From Metapseudomonas sp043392685 (lineage in GTDB: Bacteria > Pseudomonadota > Gammaproteobacteria > Pseudomonadales > Pseudomonadaceae): a DNA stretch of 64,000 bases. The position numbers were made by a program, and so were the translations under genes. This document shows positions 45,688 to 56,225 of this stretch, in pieces. The stretch's first letter is position 1. Each line of letters begins with the position of its first letter. The notes under the pieces were generated by a model. That model ran no database searches and was not told the origin of the DNA. It was given only the letters and a program-made list of their open reading frames with translations. The stretch is taken from assembly GCA_043392685.1 (NCBI GenBank), contig JBHZGM010000006.1; one strand, 5' to 3'.

Positions 45688-46575
45688 TCAGCCTCTCGGC
45701 TTCAGGTTCATCTTCTTGCGACCCTCGGCCGGGGTCAGCGCGCGGCCACCGAGGCGCTCGATGATCTCGATGGCCCGCTCCACCAGTTGGCCGTTGCTGG
45801 CGTGAACGCCACGATCCAGCCAGATGTTGTCTTCCAGACCGACCCGCACGTTGCCGCCCAGCAGCATGGCCTGGGCCACCATCGGCATCTGCGCGCGGCC
45901 GATGCCGAAGCCGGCCCAGGTCACGCCCGGCGGCAGGTTGTCGGCCATGGCCTTCATGGTGGTGGTGTCCGCCGGTGCGCCCCACGGAATCCCCAGGCAG
46001 ATCTGGATCAGCGGGTCTTCCAGCAGGCCTTCCTTGAGCATCTGCTTGGCGAACCAGAGGTGGCCGGTGTCGAAGATTTCCAGTTCGGCCTTCACCCCCA
46101 GTTCAGTGATGCGCCTGGCACCGGCGCGAAGCTGTGCGGGCGTAGAGACGTAGATGAAGTCGCCGTCGCCAAAGTTCAGGGTGCCGCAGTCCAGGGTGCA
46201 GATTTCCGGCAGCAGTTCTTCCACGTGGGCCAGGCGCTCCAGCGGTCCCACCAGATCGGTGCCGGTGCCGAACTCCAGCGGCTGCTCGCCCTTGCCGATT
46301 TCCAGGTCGCCGCCCATGCCGGCGGTAAGGTTGATGATGATGTCGGTATCGCTTTCGCGGATGCGCTCCACCACTTCGCGGTACAGGGCCACATCACGGC
46401 TCGGCTTGCCGGTTTGCGGGTCACGCACATGGCAGTGGGCGACGGTGGCGCCGGCCTTGGCCGCTTCGATGGCGGCGGCGGCGATTTCCTTCGGGGTGAC
46501 GGGAATGGCCGGGTGCTTGCCGACGGTATCGCCGGCGCCGGTGACGGCACAGGTGACGATGACTTCGTAATTCAC
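45688..46575 (-). CDS. cdhC: 3-dehydrocarnitine:acetyl-CoA trimethylamine transferase (BKACE family)
   Basis: A 295-residue beta-keto acid cleavage enzyme that splits 3-dehydrocarnitine with acetyl-CoA to betainyl-CoA and acetoacetate. I place the start at a GTG at 46575 (VNYEVIVTCAVTGAGD), which gives the family's normal length; an upstream ATG would add 25 atypical residues. Zn-ligand-type segments VAHCHVRDP and the late GLEDNIWLDRG are present. Confidence 0.93.
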   Translation of the reverse strand: MNYEVIVTCAVTGAGDTVGKHPAIPVTPKEIAAAAIEAAKAGATVAHCHVRDPQTGKPSRDVALYREVVERIRESDTDIIINLTAGMGGDLEIGKGEQPLEFGTGTDLVGPLERLAHVEELLPEICTLDCGTLNFGDGDFIYVSTPAQLRAGARRITELGVKAELEIFDTGHLWFAKQMLKEGLLEDPLIQICLGIPWGAPADTTTMKAMADNLPPGVTWAGFGIGRAQMPMVAQAMLLGGNVRVGLEDNIWLDRGVHASNGQLVERAIEIIERLGGRALTPAEGRKKMNLKPRG

Positions 46576-46659
46576 GGTTGTTTCATCCTTCTGCGAGGCG
46601 AGCGGAAACCGTGCGCGGGGCAATCCGCGCATGGGGTGTATCGGGTTCATTCGCAGCCG

Positions 46660-46715
46660 GTAGGGTGGGCTTTAGCCCACCATCGAGCCGGCAGGTGGGC
46701 TGAAGCCCACCCTAC
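46660..46715. repeat. Extragenic palindromic repeat (GTAGGGTGGGC class)
   Basis: GGTAGGGTGGGCTTTAGCCC and its mirror GGGCTGAAGCCCACCCTAC, between caiX and cdhC. Same class as 4495-4576. Confidence 0.8.
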
Positions 46716-47650
46716 TTCAAGGAGGCAAGTGCGCTGTCGACGCCGTTCCTGCCGTCGAAGGTGGTGACCCCGGCGAGCCAGCCCCGGACCACTTCCGGAT
46801 TGGCCTTGAGCCACTGGCGGGCGACCCTGGCCGGGTCTTCGCGCTCCATGATCGGCTGCATCAGCTGGGCTTCCTGGTCGCTGGTGAAGCGCAGGTTGGC
46901 CAGCAGGCGATCGACGTTGGGACAACGCTGGGCGAAGTCCGGCGCGGTGACGGTGGAGACGGTGGCGGCGCCGTCGTTGGGGCCGAACACGTCCTCACTG
47001 CCAGTGAGGTAGGTGATGGGCATCTGGATGTTCATCGGGTGCGGTTTCCAGCCGAAGAACACCACCGGCTTGTTGTTCTTCACCGCGCGTTTGACCGCGG
47101 TGAGCATGGCCGCCTCGCTGGACTCGATCAGCTTGAAGCCGCCCAGGCCGAACTGGTTGGTGTCGATCATTTTCTGGATCGCGGTATTGGCGCCGGAGCC
47201 GGATTCGATGCCATAGATCTTGCCGTCCAGCTGGTCCTTGAACCTGGCGATGTCGGCGAAAGTGCGCAGGCCCTGTTCGGCGGTGTAGGTGGGCACCGCG
47301 AGCACGGCGATGGCGTCGTTCAGCGAAGGCTCGGCGGCGACTTTCACCGAACTGGAAGCCAGGAACGGCTTGATGTTGTCGTCCATGATCGGCTTCCAGT
47401 AGCCGAGGAAGACATCGATCTGCTTCTTCTGGATGCCGGCGAAAATGATCTGCTGCGAAGCCTGGGTCTGGGTGGTCTGGTAACCCAGGCTGCCAAGCAG
47501 TTCGTTGGCGACGGCGGTGGTGGCGACTACGTCGGTCCAGCCGACCACGCCTACGCGAATCTTCTGGCAACTGGCGTCTTCGGCGGCGAGCGCGGCGGTG
47601 GTGGAGAGGGCGAACAGACAGCAACCAGCGAATGCGGTGAGACGTTTCAT
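46712..47650 (-). CDS. caiX: Periplasmic carnitine-binding protein
   Basis: A 312-residue substrate-binding protein (OpuAC-like) with signal peptide (LTAFAGCCLFALSTTAALA). Tryptophans in VGWTDV, GYWKP and FFGWKPHPMN fit an aromatic cage for a quaternary ammonium. The start at 47650 (MKRLTAF) is the one with a signal sequence. It delivers carnitine to a betaine ABC transporter encoded elsewhere. Divergent from cdhR. Confidence 0.92.
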   Translation of the reverse strand: MKRLTAFAGCCLFALSTTAALAAEDASCQKIRVGVVGWTDVVATTAVANELLGSLGYQTTQTQASQQIIFAGIQKKQIDVFLGYWKPIMDDNIKPFLASSSVKVAAEPSLNDAIAVLAVPTYTAEQGLRTFADIARFKDQLDGKIYGIESGSGANTAIQKMIDTNQFGLGGFKLIESSEAAMLTAVKRAVKNNKPVVFFGWKPHPMNIQMPITYLTGSEDVFGPNDGAATVSTVTAPDFAQRCPNVDRLLANLRFTSDQEAQLMQPIMEREDPARVARQWLKANPEVVRGWLAGVTTFDGRNGVDSALASLK

Positions 47651-47886
47651 TGATGCTCCCCTTGCGGCCATACGGTTTGTATTTTTTGTGCAGGAGCCGG
47701 GGTTTGGAGCATCCGGCGACTCCTTCCGTGTTCGGGCGCCACGACAACCCGATGGAGACAAATTACCCAGCGTCCGAACCGGCGATTCGCACTAAAACGA
47801 CTACCTGTTGAACAGGAACGACCAGCTTTCTTGCACGCAGCCGCGTAGTGTCTTTTAGTGGCTCATCCCCTTTGCGGAAAGCGGCC

Positions 47887-48855
47887 ATGCCCCAGACCTT
47901 CAGCTTCCTCCTGCTGCCGGGCTTCTCCATGATCGGCCTGATGTCGGCGGTCGAGCCCTTGCGGGTGGCCAATCGCTTTCGTGGCGAGCTCTACCGCTGG
48001 CGCCTGCTGAGCCTGGACGGCGGCCCGGTGTCGGGAAGCAACGGCATGTCGCTGAACGTGGACGGCGGGCTGGATTCAGCGCCCGAAGGCGACTGCCTGT
48101 TCGTGGTGGCCGGCTTCGAGCCGCTGTCCAGCTTCGGCCCGCGCCTGGCCCACTGGCTTAATCGTGCAGAACGCGACGGCCTGCTGCTGGGAGGCATCGA
48201 TACCGGCAGCTTCGTGCTGGCCGAGGCCGGGCTGTTCAGCCGCCAACGCCTGACCTTGCACTGGGAAGCCCTGGACGCCTTCCACGAGCGCTACCCGGCG
48301 CTGAACGCCACCCAGGAGTTGTTCGAGATCGACGGCAAGCGGATCACCAGCGCCGGGGGAACCGCCAGCCTCGACCTGATGCTCACCCTGATCGCCCGCA
48401 GCCACGGCGAGACCCTGGCGCTGCAGGTGTCGGAGCAGTTCGTGCTGGGCCGCATCCGCACCCGGCAGGACCACCAGAGGATGCAGATCGCCAGCCGCTT
48501 CCATGTGCATAACAAGAAGGTGGTGCAGGTGATCGGCGAAATGGAGCGACACAGCGAGTCGCCCCTGAGCTCGCGGGAGCTGGCCGAGCGGGTGAGTGTC
48601 ACTCCACGCCAGCTGGAGCGGCTGTTCCGCCTGCACCTGAAGGAAACGCCATCGAACTTTTACCTCGGCCTGCGCCTGGACAAGGCCCGCCAGCTGTTGC
48701 GCCAGACCGGCATGAGCGTGCTCGAAGTCGCCCTGGCCTGCGGCTTCGAGTCATCGTCCTACTTCTCCCGCGCCTACCGCGCACGCTTCGCCACCTGCCC
48801 GAGCCAGGACAGGCATGAGCATCCGGACCAGGAGCCGGCACAGCGGATGGGCTGA
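47887..48855 (+). CDS. cdhR: GATase1-AraC regulator of carnitine catabolism
   Basis: A 322-residue regulator; ATG at 47887. The DJ-1/GATase1-like ligand domain has Asp in place of the nucleophile Cys (GGIDTGSFVLA). The C-terminal AraC domain has two helix-turn-helix segments (ELAERVSVTPRQLERLF, ALACGFESSSYFSRAY). Its divergence from caiX and the cdh genes matches CdhR, the carnitine-responsive activator of this operon. Confidence 0.92.
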   Translation: MPQTFSFLLLPGFSMIGLMSAVEPLRVANRFRGELYRWRLLSLDGGPVSGSNGMSLNVDGGLDSAPEGDCLFVVAGFEPLSSFGPRLAHWLNRAERDGLLLGGIDTGSFVLAEAGLFSRQRLTLHWEALDAFHERYPALNATQELFEIDGKRITSAGGTASLDLMLTLIARSHGETLALQVSEQFVLGRIRTRQDHQRMQIASRFHVHNKKVVQVIGEMERHSESPLSSRELAERVSVTPRQLERLFRLHLKETPSNFYLGLRLDKARQLLRQTGMSVLEVALACGFESSSYFSRAYRARFATCPSQDRHEHPDQEPAQRMG

Positions 48856-48866
48856 ACTGAAAACCT

Positions 48867-48965
48867 GTGGGGGCGAATTCATTCGCTATGCAGGCCGCAG
48901 GTCTGCCCTGTGGCCTTGCAGAGGGCAGCTGCGCTGCCCTTGGCGAATGAATTCGCCCCCACAAG
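48867..48965. repeat. REP pair (GCGAATTCATTCGC class)
   Basis: TGTGGGGGCGAATTCATTCG and GCGAATGAATTCGCCCCCAC enclose an inner GGGCAGCTGCGCTGCCC stem, after cdhR. Confidence 0.85.
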
Positions 48966-48993
48966 GGAAATGCCCCCACAAACGGAGCCGGTG

Positions 48994-49215
48994 CTAAACC
49001 GCCCTCCCCTGCTCCGCCAGGGCCTGTTGCACCAACGGGTGCAGGCATTCACCGTGGTGCTCCACCTGCCAGGCCATCAGTTCGATGCGCATGGCCGGGG
49101 TCCAGAAGCTTTGCAGGTGCTGGCGCACGCCGCGCACGGCCTGCTCCCTGTCCGGCTCTGAGGCGAAGAACTGGGCGATCTGGTTGGCCATCTTGATCAA
49201 GTTGTCGGTGCTCAT
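48994..49215 (-). CDS. fdsD: Formate dehydrogenase delta subunit
   Basis: A 73-residue protein of the FdsD family (LIKMANQIAQFFASEP, HLQSFWTPAMRIELMAW), which assists assembly or stability of the FdsABG complex. Overlaps the fdsA stop by 4 nt. Confidence 0.88.
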   Translation of the reverse strand: MSTDNLIKMANQIAQFFASEPDREQAVRGVRQHLQSFWTPAMRIELMAWQVEHHGECLHPLVQQALAEQGRAV

Positions 49216-52088
49216 CGGCGTACCTCGGCTTTTTCGGTCCTGCGGCGTTCCTTGAGCAGGCGCCGCTGTTCGTCACTGAACGCTTGATAACGTTTCTGCC
49301 ATTCCGAGGGCTGGTAGACCCGCGTCACCTCCACCGCCGTCACCTTGTATTCCGGGCAGTTGGTGGCCCAGTCGGAGTTGTCGGTGGTGATCACGTTGGC
49401 ACCCGATTCGGGGAAGTGGAAGGTGGTGTAGACCACCCCCGGCGCCACCCGCTCGCTGACCTTGGCGCGCAGCACGGTCTGCCCGGCGCGACTGCCCACG
49501 CCCACCCAGTCGCCGTCGGCGATGCCCCGGCTCTCGGCGTCGGTCGGGTGGATTTCCAGGCGGTCCTCTTCATGCCAGGCGACGTTTTCGGTGCGCCGGG
49601 TCTGGGCGCCGACGTTGTACTGGCTGAGGATGCGGCCGGTGGTCAGCAGCAACGGATAGCGGCTGTTGACCTTCTCTTCGGTGGGCACGTAGCCGGTGAG
49701 CATGAAGCGTCCCTTGCCGCGCACGAACTCCTCGATGTGCATGGTCGGGGTGCCATCCGGCGCTTGGTCGTTGCAGGGCCATTGCAGGCTGCCGTGACGA
49801 TCCAGTTCGGCGTAGCTTACGCGGGTGAAGGTGGGAGTCAGCCTGGCGATCTCGTCCATGATCTCGGACGGGTGCCTGTAGTCCATCCGGTAGCCGAGGG
49901 CGTTGGCCAGCAGCTGGGTCACCTCCCAGTCGGCCTTGCCGCCCAGCGGCTCCATCACCTTGCGCACGCGGGAGATGCGCCGCTCGGCGTTGGTGAAGGT
50001 GCCGTCCTTCTCCAGGAAGGAGCTGCCCGGCAGGAAGACATGGGCGAACTTGGCGGTTTCGTTGAGGAAGATGTCCTGCACCACCACGCACTCCATGGCC
50101 GACAGGGCGGCGGTGACGTGCTGGGTGTTGGGGTCGCTCTGGGCGATGTCCTCGCCCTGGCAGTAGAGCGCCTTGAAGGTGCCGCCGAGGGCCGCCTCGA
50201 ACATGTTGGGAATGCGCAGGCCCGGATCAGGCTGCAGGGTCACGCCCCAGGCCTGCTCGAACTGGGCGCGCACGGCGTCGTTGGAGACGTGGCGATAGCC
50301 GGGCAGTTCATGGGGGAAGGAGCCCATGTCGCAGGAGCCCTGGACGTTGTTCTGCCCGCGCAGCGGGTTCACGCCGACGCCCTCGCGGCCGATGTTGCCG
50401 GTGGCCATAGCGAGGTTGGCGATCGCCATGACCGAGGTACTGCCCTGGCTGTGTTCGGTCACGCCCAGACCGTAGTAGATGGCCGCGTTGCCGCCGGTGG
50501 CGTAGAGCCGCGCAGCGGCGCGGATGTCGTCGGGCGACACGCCGCAGATCGGCCCCATGGCTTCCGGGGAGTTTTCCGGTTTGCTGACGAAATCGCGCCA
50601 GCGGGCGAAGTCCGCCGCCTCGCAGCGTGCGTCGACGAACGGCTGGTTGACCAGCCCTTCGGTGACGATCACGTGGGCCAGGGCGTTGAGCATGGCCACG
50701 TTGGTCCCCGGACGCAGCGCCAGGTGCAGCTCGGCGCGGGCGTGGGGGGAATCCACCAGGTCGATGCGGCGTGGGTCGATGACGATCAGCCGCGCGCCCT
50801 GGCGCAGGCGGCGCTTGAGCTGGGAGCCGAACACCGGGTGGGCGTCGGTAGGGTTGGCGCCGATCACCAGCACCACGTCGGCCTGCATCACCGAGTCGAA
50901 GCTCTGGGTTCCGGCGGACTCGCCCAGGGTCTGCTTGAGGCCATAGCCGGTGGGCGAATGGCAGACCCGCGCGCAGGTGTCGACGTTGTTGTTGCCGAAG
51001 CCGGCACGCACCAGCTTCTGCACCAGGTAGGTTTCTTCGTTGGTGCAGCGGCTGGAGGTGATGCCGCCGATTGAATCACGCCCGTACTTGAGCTGGATGC
51101 GCCGGAATTCGCCGGCCGCGTAGTTCACCGCCTCTTCCCAGCTGACTTCCTGCCAGGGATCGCTGATGTGCTTGCGGATCATCGGCTTGGTGATGCGGTC
51201 CGGGTGCGTGGCGTAGCCCCAGGCGAAGCGGCCCTTGACGCAGGAATGGCCATGGTTGGCCTGGCCGTTCTTGTCCGGAACCATGCGCACCAGCTGGTCG
51301 CCCTTCATCTCGGCGCGGAACGAACAGCCCACGCCGCAATAGGCGCACGTAGTGATGACACTGCGCTCCGGCTGGCCCAGTTCCACCACGCTCTTTTCCA
51401 TCAGGGTGGCGGTCGGGCAGGCCTGCACGCAGGCGCCGCAGGACACGCATTCGGAGTCGAGGAAGTTATCCCCGCCGGCCGCCGACACGCGGGAGTCGAA
51501 GCCGCGCCCCTCGATGGTCAGGGCGAAGGTGCCCTGGGTTTCCTCACAGGCGCGCACGCAGCGGTTGCAGACGATGCACTTGCTCGGGTCGTAGTCGAAA
51601 TAGGGGTTGGATACGTCCTTCTGCTCGTCCAGGTGGTTGGCGCCGTCATAGCCGTAGCGCACCTCGCGCAGGCCCACCTGGCCGGCGACGGTCTGCAGTT
51701 CGCAGTTGCCGTTGGCCGGGCAGGTCAGGCAATCCAGCGGGTGGTCGGAGATGTACAGCTCCATGACGTTGCGCCGCAGGGTGGCGAGCTTGGGCGTCTG
51801 GGTGTGGACCACCATGCCTTCGCTCACCGGCGTGGTGCAGGAGGCCGGGTAGCCGCGCATGCCGTCGATTTCCACCAGGCACATGCGGCAGGAGCCGAAG
51901 GCTTCCAGGCTGTCGGTGGCACAGAGTTTGGGAATGGTAGTGCCGAGCAGCGCGGCAGCGCGCATCACCGAGGTGCCGGCGGGCACGCTGATCTCGCGGC
52001 CATCGATGGTCAGGCTGACCTGCACGTCGCTGTCGCGGGCCGGGGTGCCGAGATCGATGTCGCTGGCGGGGTCGAAGATGTTGATCAT
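49212..52088 (-). CDS. fdsA: NAD-dependent formate dehydrogenase alpha (molybdenum) subunit
   Basis: A 958-residue catalytic subunit. N-terminal [2Fe-2S] ferredoxin-like domain (FGSCRMCLVEIDG), His-Cys3 cluster (HPLDCLTCPANGNC), two [4Fe-4S] motifs (CIVCNRCVRAC, CVSCGACVQAC), a proximal cluster (CAYCGVGC), then the molybdopterin domain. The metal ligand is C376 in RVCHSPTGYG, a cysteine rather than selenocysteine. The start at 52088 overlaps the fdsB stop in an ATGA. It oxidises formate from PurU and FdhA. Confidence 0.95.
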   Translation of the reverse strand: MINIFDPASDIDLGTPARDSDVQVSLTIDGREISVPAGTSVMRAAALLGTTIPKLCATDSLEAFGSCRMCLVEIDGMRGYPASCTTPVSEGMVVHTQTPKLATLRRNVMELYISDHPLDCLTCPANGNCELQTVAGQVGLREVRYGYDGANHLDEQKDVSNPYFDYDPSKCIVCNRCVRACEETQGTFALTIEGRGFDSRVSAAGGDNFLDSECVSCGACVQACPTATLMEKSVVELGQPERSVITTCAYCGVGCSFRAEMKGDQLVRMVPDKNGQANHGHSCVKGRFAWGYATHPDRITKPMIRKHISDPWQEVSWEEAVNYAAGEFRRIQLKYGRDSIGGITSSRCTNEETYLVQKLVRAGFGNNNVDTCARVCHSPTGYGLKQTLGESAGTQSFDSVMQADVVLVIGANPTDAHPVFGSQLKRRLRQGARLIVIDPRRIDLVDSPHARAELHLALRPGTNVAMLNALAHVIVTEGLVNQPFVDARCEAADFARWRDFVSKPENSPEAMGPICGVSPDDIRAAARLYATGGNAAIYYGLGVTEHSQGSTSVMAIANLAMATGNIGREGVGVNPLRGQNNVQGSCDMGSFPHELPGYRHVSNDAVRAQFEQAWGVTLQPDPGLRIPNMFEAALGGTFKALYCQGEDIAQSDPNTQHVTAALSAMECVVVQDIFLNETAKFAHVFLPGSSFLEKDGTFTNAERRISRVRKVMEPLGGKADWEVTQLLANALGYRMDYRHPSEIMDEIARLTPTFTRVSYAELDRHGSLQWPCNDQAPDGTPTMHIEEFVRGKGRFMLTGYVPTEEKVNSRYPLLLTTGRILSQYNVGAQTRRTENVAWHEEDRLEIHPTDAESRGIADGDWVGVGSRAGQTVLRAKVSERVAPGVVYTTFHFPESGANVITTDNSDWATNCPEYKVTAVEVTRVYQPSEWQKRYQAFSDEQRRLLKERRRTEKAEVRR

Positions 52089-53644
52089 TGGTCGGCCTCC
52101 GAGGTCTCCAGACCGAAGTCGGCGGGGAAGTGCTTGAGGGCGCTGGTCACCGGGAAGGCGGTCATGCCGCCCAGGGCGCAGAGCGAGCCGTAGGTCATGG
52201 TGTCGCAGAGGTCCTTGAGCAACAGGGCCTGCTCCTCGCGGGCGCTGATGTCGGTGGCAGCGATCAGGCGGTCCACCACTTCCACGCCACGGGTCGAGCC
52301 GATGCGGCAGGGCGTGCACTTGCCGCAGGATTCCTCGGCGCAGAACTGCAGGGCGAAGCGCGCCATGTGCGCCATGTCCAGGCTGTCGTCAGCCACCACT
52401 ACGCCACCGTGGCCGAGCATCGCGCCCATGGCGGCGAAGGCCTCGTAGTCCAGCGGCGTATCGAATTGCGACGGCGGCACCCAGGCGCCCAGCGGCCCGC
52501 CTACCTGGGCGGCCTTCAGCGGCCGGCCACTGGCGGTACCGCCGCCATAATCCTCCACCAGCTCGCGCAGGGTCAGGCCGAAGGCGCGCTCCACCAGCCC
52601 GCCGTGGCGGATATTGCCGGCCAGTTGGAAGGGCATGGTGCCCAGCGAGCGGCCCATGCCGAAGTCGCGGTAGAACTGCGCGCCACGGGCCAGGATGACC
52701 GGCACCGAGGCCAGGGTAAGCACGTTGTGCACCAGCGTCGGCTGGCCGAAGAGGCCTTGCAGCGCCGGCAGCGGCGGTTTGGCACGGACCACGCCGCGCT
52801 TGCCTTCCAGCGAATCCAGCAGGGCGGTTTCCTCGCCGCAGATGTAGGCACCGGCGCCGACGCGCACCTCGAGGTCGAAGGCCTGGCCACTGCCAGCGAC
52901 ATTGGCGCCGAGGTAGCCGGCGTCACGGGCGATTGCGATGGCCGCGCGCAGGTTGTCCACCGCTTGCGGGTATTCGGAGCGCACGTAGATGTAACCCATG
53001 CTGGCGCCGACGGCGAGGCCGGCGATGGCCATGCCCTCGATCAGCAGGAAGGGGTCGCCCTCCATCAGCATGCGGTCGGCGAAGGTGCCGGAGTCGCCTT
53101 CGTCGGCGTTGCACACCACGTACTTCTGTGGGGCGACGGCGCCGCGCACGGTGCGCCATTTGATGCCCGCCGGGAAGGCCGCGCCACCCCGGCCACGCAG
53201 GCCGGAATCCAGTACGGCAGTGACGATCTCATCGCCGCTCTGGCCGATGGCGCGGGTCAGCCCTTCGAAGCCGCCGTGGGCGCGGTAGTCGTCCAGGGAC
53301 AGCGGCCGGGTGATGCCGGCGCGGGCGAACAGCAGCCGTTGCTGGCTCTTCAGGTAGGGAATTTCCTCCACCGGCCCCAGGGCCAGCGGATGAGCGCTGG
53401 CATCACCCTGCAGGGCGTCCAGCAGGGCCGGCACGTCGTCGGCCGTCACCGGGCCGAAGCCCAGGCGGCCTTCGGCGCTTTCCAGTTCCACCAGCGGCTC
53501 CAGCCAGTAGAGGCCGCGGGAGCTGGTGCGTTTGATTTCCAGCGGCAGGCTCCTCCGGTCGGCCTCACGGGCAAGCGCCAGGGCCAGGTCGTCGGCACCG
53601 ACGGCGCGGGCAACGGAATCGCAGGGAATGCACAGCGTCAGCAT
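52085..53644 (-). CDS. fdsB: NAD-dependent formate dehydrogenase beta (FMN/NAD) subunit
   Basis: A 519-residue diaphorase subunit related to NuoF. FMN/NAD-binding motifs GLRGRGGAAFPAGIKW and GAGAYICGEETALLDSLEG are present, with the [4Fe-4S] motif ESCGKCTPCRIGS near the C-terminus. The start at 53644 (MLTLCIPCD) overlaps fdsG by 7 nt. Confidence 0.95.
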   Translation of the reverse strand: MLTLCIPCDSVARAVGADDLALALAREADRRSLPLEIKRTSSRGLYWLEPLVELESAEGRLGFGPVTADDVPALLDALQGDASAHPLALGPVEEIPYLKSQQRLLFARAGITRPLSLDDYRAHGGFEGLTRAIGQSGDEIVTAVLDSGLRGRGGAAFPAGIKWRTVRGAVAPQKYVVCNADEGDSGTFADRMLMEGDPFLLIEGMAIAGLAVGASMGYIYVRSEYPQAVDNLRAAIAIARDAGYLGANVAGSGQAFDLEVRVGAGAYICGEETALLDSLEGKRGVVRAKPPLPALQGLFGQPTLVHNVLTLASVPVILARGAQFYRDFGMGRSLGTMPFQLAGNIRHGGLVERAFGLTLRELVEDYGGGTASGRPLKAAQVGGPLGAWVPPSQFDTPLDYEAFAAMGAMLGHGGVVVADDSLDMAHMARFALQFCAEESCGKCTPCRIGSTRGVEVVDRLIAATDISAREEQALLLKDLCDTMTYGSLCALGGMTAFPVTSALKHFPADFGLETSEADQ

Positions 53645-54120
53645 GAACCGTCCTCCAGGCAGCCCTTCACCAGCGCGCTCAGGCGCTCGGGGGTCAGTCG
53701 CGCATGCAGGCGGCCGTCCAGCTCCAGGGCCGGCGAGCAGGCGCAGGCGCCCAGGCAATAGACTGGCCGCAGGCTGATCCGGCCGTCGGCACTGGTGTCG
53801 TGGTCGTCCAGCTCCAGCGTGTCGCGCAGCTGTGCGGCCAGGCGCTCGGCGCCCATGCTCTGGCAGGACTCGGCGCGGCACAGGCGCAGGGTATGGCGCG
53901 CCGGCGGCGTGGTGCGGAAGTCGTGGTAGAAGCTGATCACCCCGCGCACCTCGGCCAGGCTGAGGTTCAGGGCGTGGGCGATTTCGGGAATGGCGACGTC
54001 GGGGATGTACCCCGCGCCTTCCTGGATGGCGTGAAGGATCGGCAGCAGGGCACCGGGGGTGTCCTTCTCGCGTTCCAGCACGTTCTGGATCAGAGGCAGG
54101 TGAAGCATCTCATCGGGCAT
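53638..54120 (-). CDS. fdsG: NAD-dependent formate dehydrogenase gamma subunit
   Basis: A 160-residue NuoE-like subunit with a thioredoxin-fold [2Fe-2S] site (LCRAESCQSMGAE and CLGACACSP). I place the start at 54120 (MPDEMLHLP), preceded by AGAGGA. First gene of fdsGBAD. No fdhD or regulatory gene accompanies it in the window. Confidence 0.93.
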   Translation of the reverse strand: MPDEMLHLPLIQNVLEREKDTPGALLPILHAIQEGAGYIPDVAIPEIAHALNLSLAEVRGVISFYHDFRTTPPARHTLRLCRAESCQSMGAERLAAQLRDTLELDDHDTSADGRISLRPVYCLGACACSPALELDGRLHARLTPERLSALVKGCLEDGSC

Positions 54121-54609
54121 ACAGCGTTCCTCTGCTTCGCGGACGCTGGGTGGATTCCAGTCGTCCGGAGGTCTCGGCTGCGGCTCACTCACCACGTCAC
54201 GGAGCGTGGCCTGCGGTGGCCGTCCTGGCGCCCCGAAGCGCATCTGCGCGCGCTCGTCCGGGACATTCGGGGAGCTTGCCATCCCCGTCATTCGGAAATT
54301 TCACCCCAGCGACCCTGCGCATTCTGAAACCGACGCAGGCCGGCGAAGCGTTCCGCACCTTCTTTATAGGCGCTCTGGAACGATGCCTGAAGAGGCGCGG
54401 ACCTGCGGTTTGAGCATTGAGCCCCACAAGAGCAAGTGCCAGCCCCGCCGGATGAGCGGTTCCGAACCCTGCTTGCCCATTCGCGACCGGCTTGACGCTT
54501 TCGGCAATACCCCGGTCGCTTTTGCGCGATAGCGCCGGATTCCCCGGGGATATGCTCCCCTCAAAGCGCCGGCAGAAGATTCGGCGCATGGATAACAGGG
54601 GACAGCCTG
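54121..54609. other. Divergent intergenic region between fdsG and the dimethylglycine operon
   Basis: 489 bp without a credible gene. It should contain promoters for both sides. I see no clear match to the two-block element of glyA and gbcB; a TTTTGCGCGATAGCGCC stretch near 54520 is the closest feature and may be an activator site. Confidence 0.45.
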
Positions 54610-55587
<978 letters not shown>

Positions 55588-55592
55588 CCACT

Positions 55593-55622
55593 CTTCTCCC
55601 CTCTCCTTCCGAGAGAGGGGGT
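55593..55622. repeat. Single REP hairpin (CCCTCTCC class)
   Basis: CCCCTCTCCTTCCGAGAGAG, related to 5478-5574. Confidence 0.55.
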
Positions 55623-55670
55623 CAAGTCGGCCCGCAACCGGGCCCAATCGAATTCCGGAGCTAGAACAAC

Positions 55671-56207
55671 ATGGCCAAACACGCCCCCGAAATGCCCATC
55701 GAAGTCGACAGCGAAACCGGTGTCTGGACCACCGACGCCCTGCCGATGCTCTACGTGCCCCGTCACTTCTTCGTGAACAACCACATGGGCATCGAAGCCG
55801 AGCTGGGCCCGGAGCGCTACGCCGAAATCCTCTACAAGGCCGGCTACAAATCCGCCTGGCACTGGTGCGAGAAGGAAGCCGAATGCCACGGCCTGGAAGG
55901 CGTAGCGGTGTTCGAGCACTACATGAAGCGCCTGTCCCAGCGCGGCTGGGGCCTGTTCCAGATCGAATCCATCGACCTCGACAAGGGCACCGCCCAGGTC
56001 CGCCTGAAGCACTCCGCGTTCGTGTACGTGTACGGCAAGGTGGGCCGCAAGGTCGACTACATGTTCACCGGCTGGTTCGCCGGCGCCATGGACCAGATCC
56101 TGGCCGCCCGCGGCAGCAGCCTGCGTACCGTTGCCGAGCAGCTGTACAGCGGCTCGGAAGAAGGCCACGACGACGGCCTGTTCATCGTCAAACCCATCAA
56201 CGAATAA
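55671..56207 (+). CDS. Conserved protein of the dimethylglycine operon (DUF5943-like)
   Basis: A 178-residue soluble protein, ATG at 55671. Segments YVPRHFFVNNHMGIEAELG and WGLFQIESIDLDKGTAQVRLKHSAF suggest an alpha/beta domain like the V4R/4-vinyl-reductase fold, which often binds small hydrophobic ligands; this is tentative. It lies between the M19-like gene and dgcA and is syntenic with a P. aeruginosa gene of unknown function. No cofactor motif is visible. Confidence 0.7.
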   Translation: MAKHAPEMPIEVDSETGVWTTDALPMLYVPRHFFVNNHMGIEAELGPERYAEILYKAGYKSAWHWCEKEAECHGLEGVAVFEHYMKRLSQRGWGLFQIESIDLDKGTAQVRLKHSAFVYVYGKVGRKVDYMFTGWFAGAMDQILAARGSSLRTVAEQLYSGSEEGHDDGLFIVKPINE

Positions 56208-56225
56208 GAGATCGGAGATAGGGCA

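Noticed and set aside
49212..52088. Selenocysteine-type formate dehydrogenase
   Set aside because: The active-site codon (C376) is an ordinary Cys codon, not TGA.
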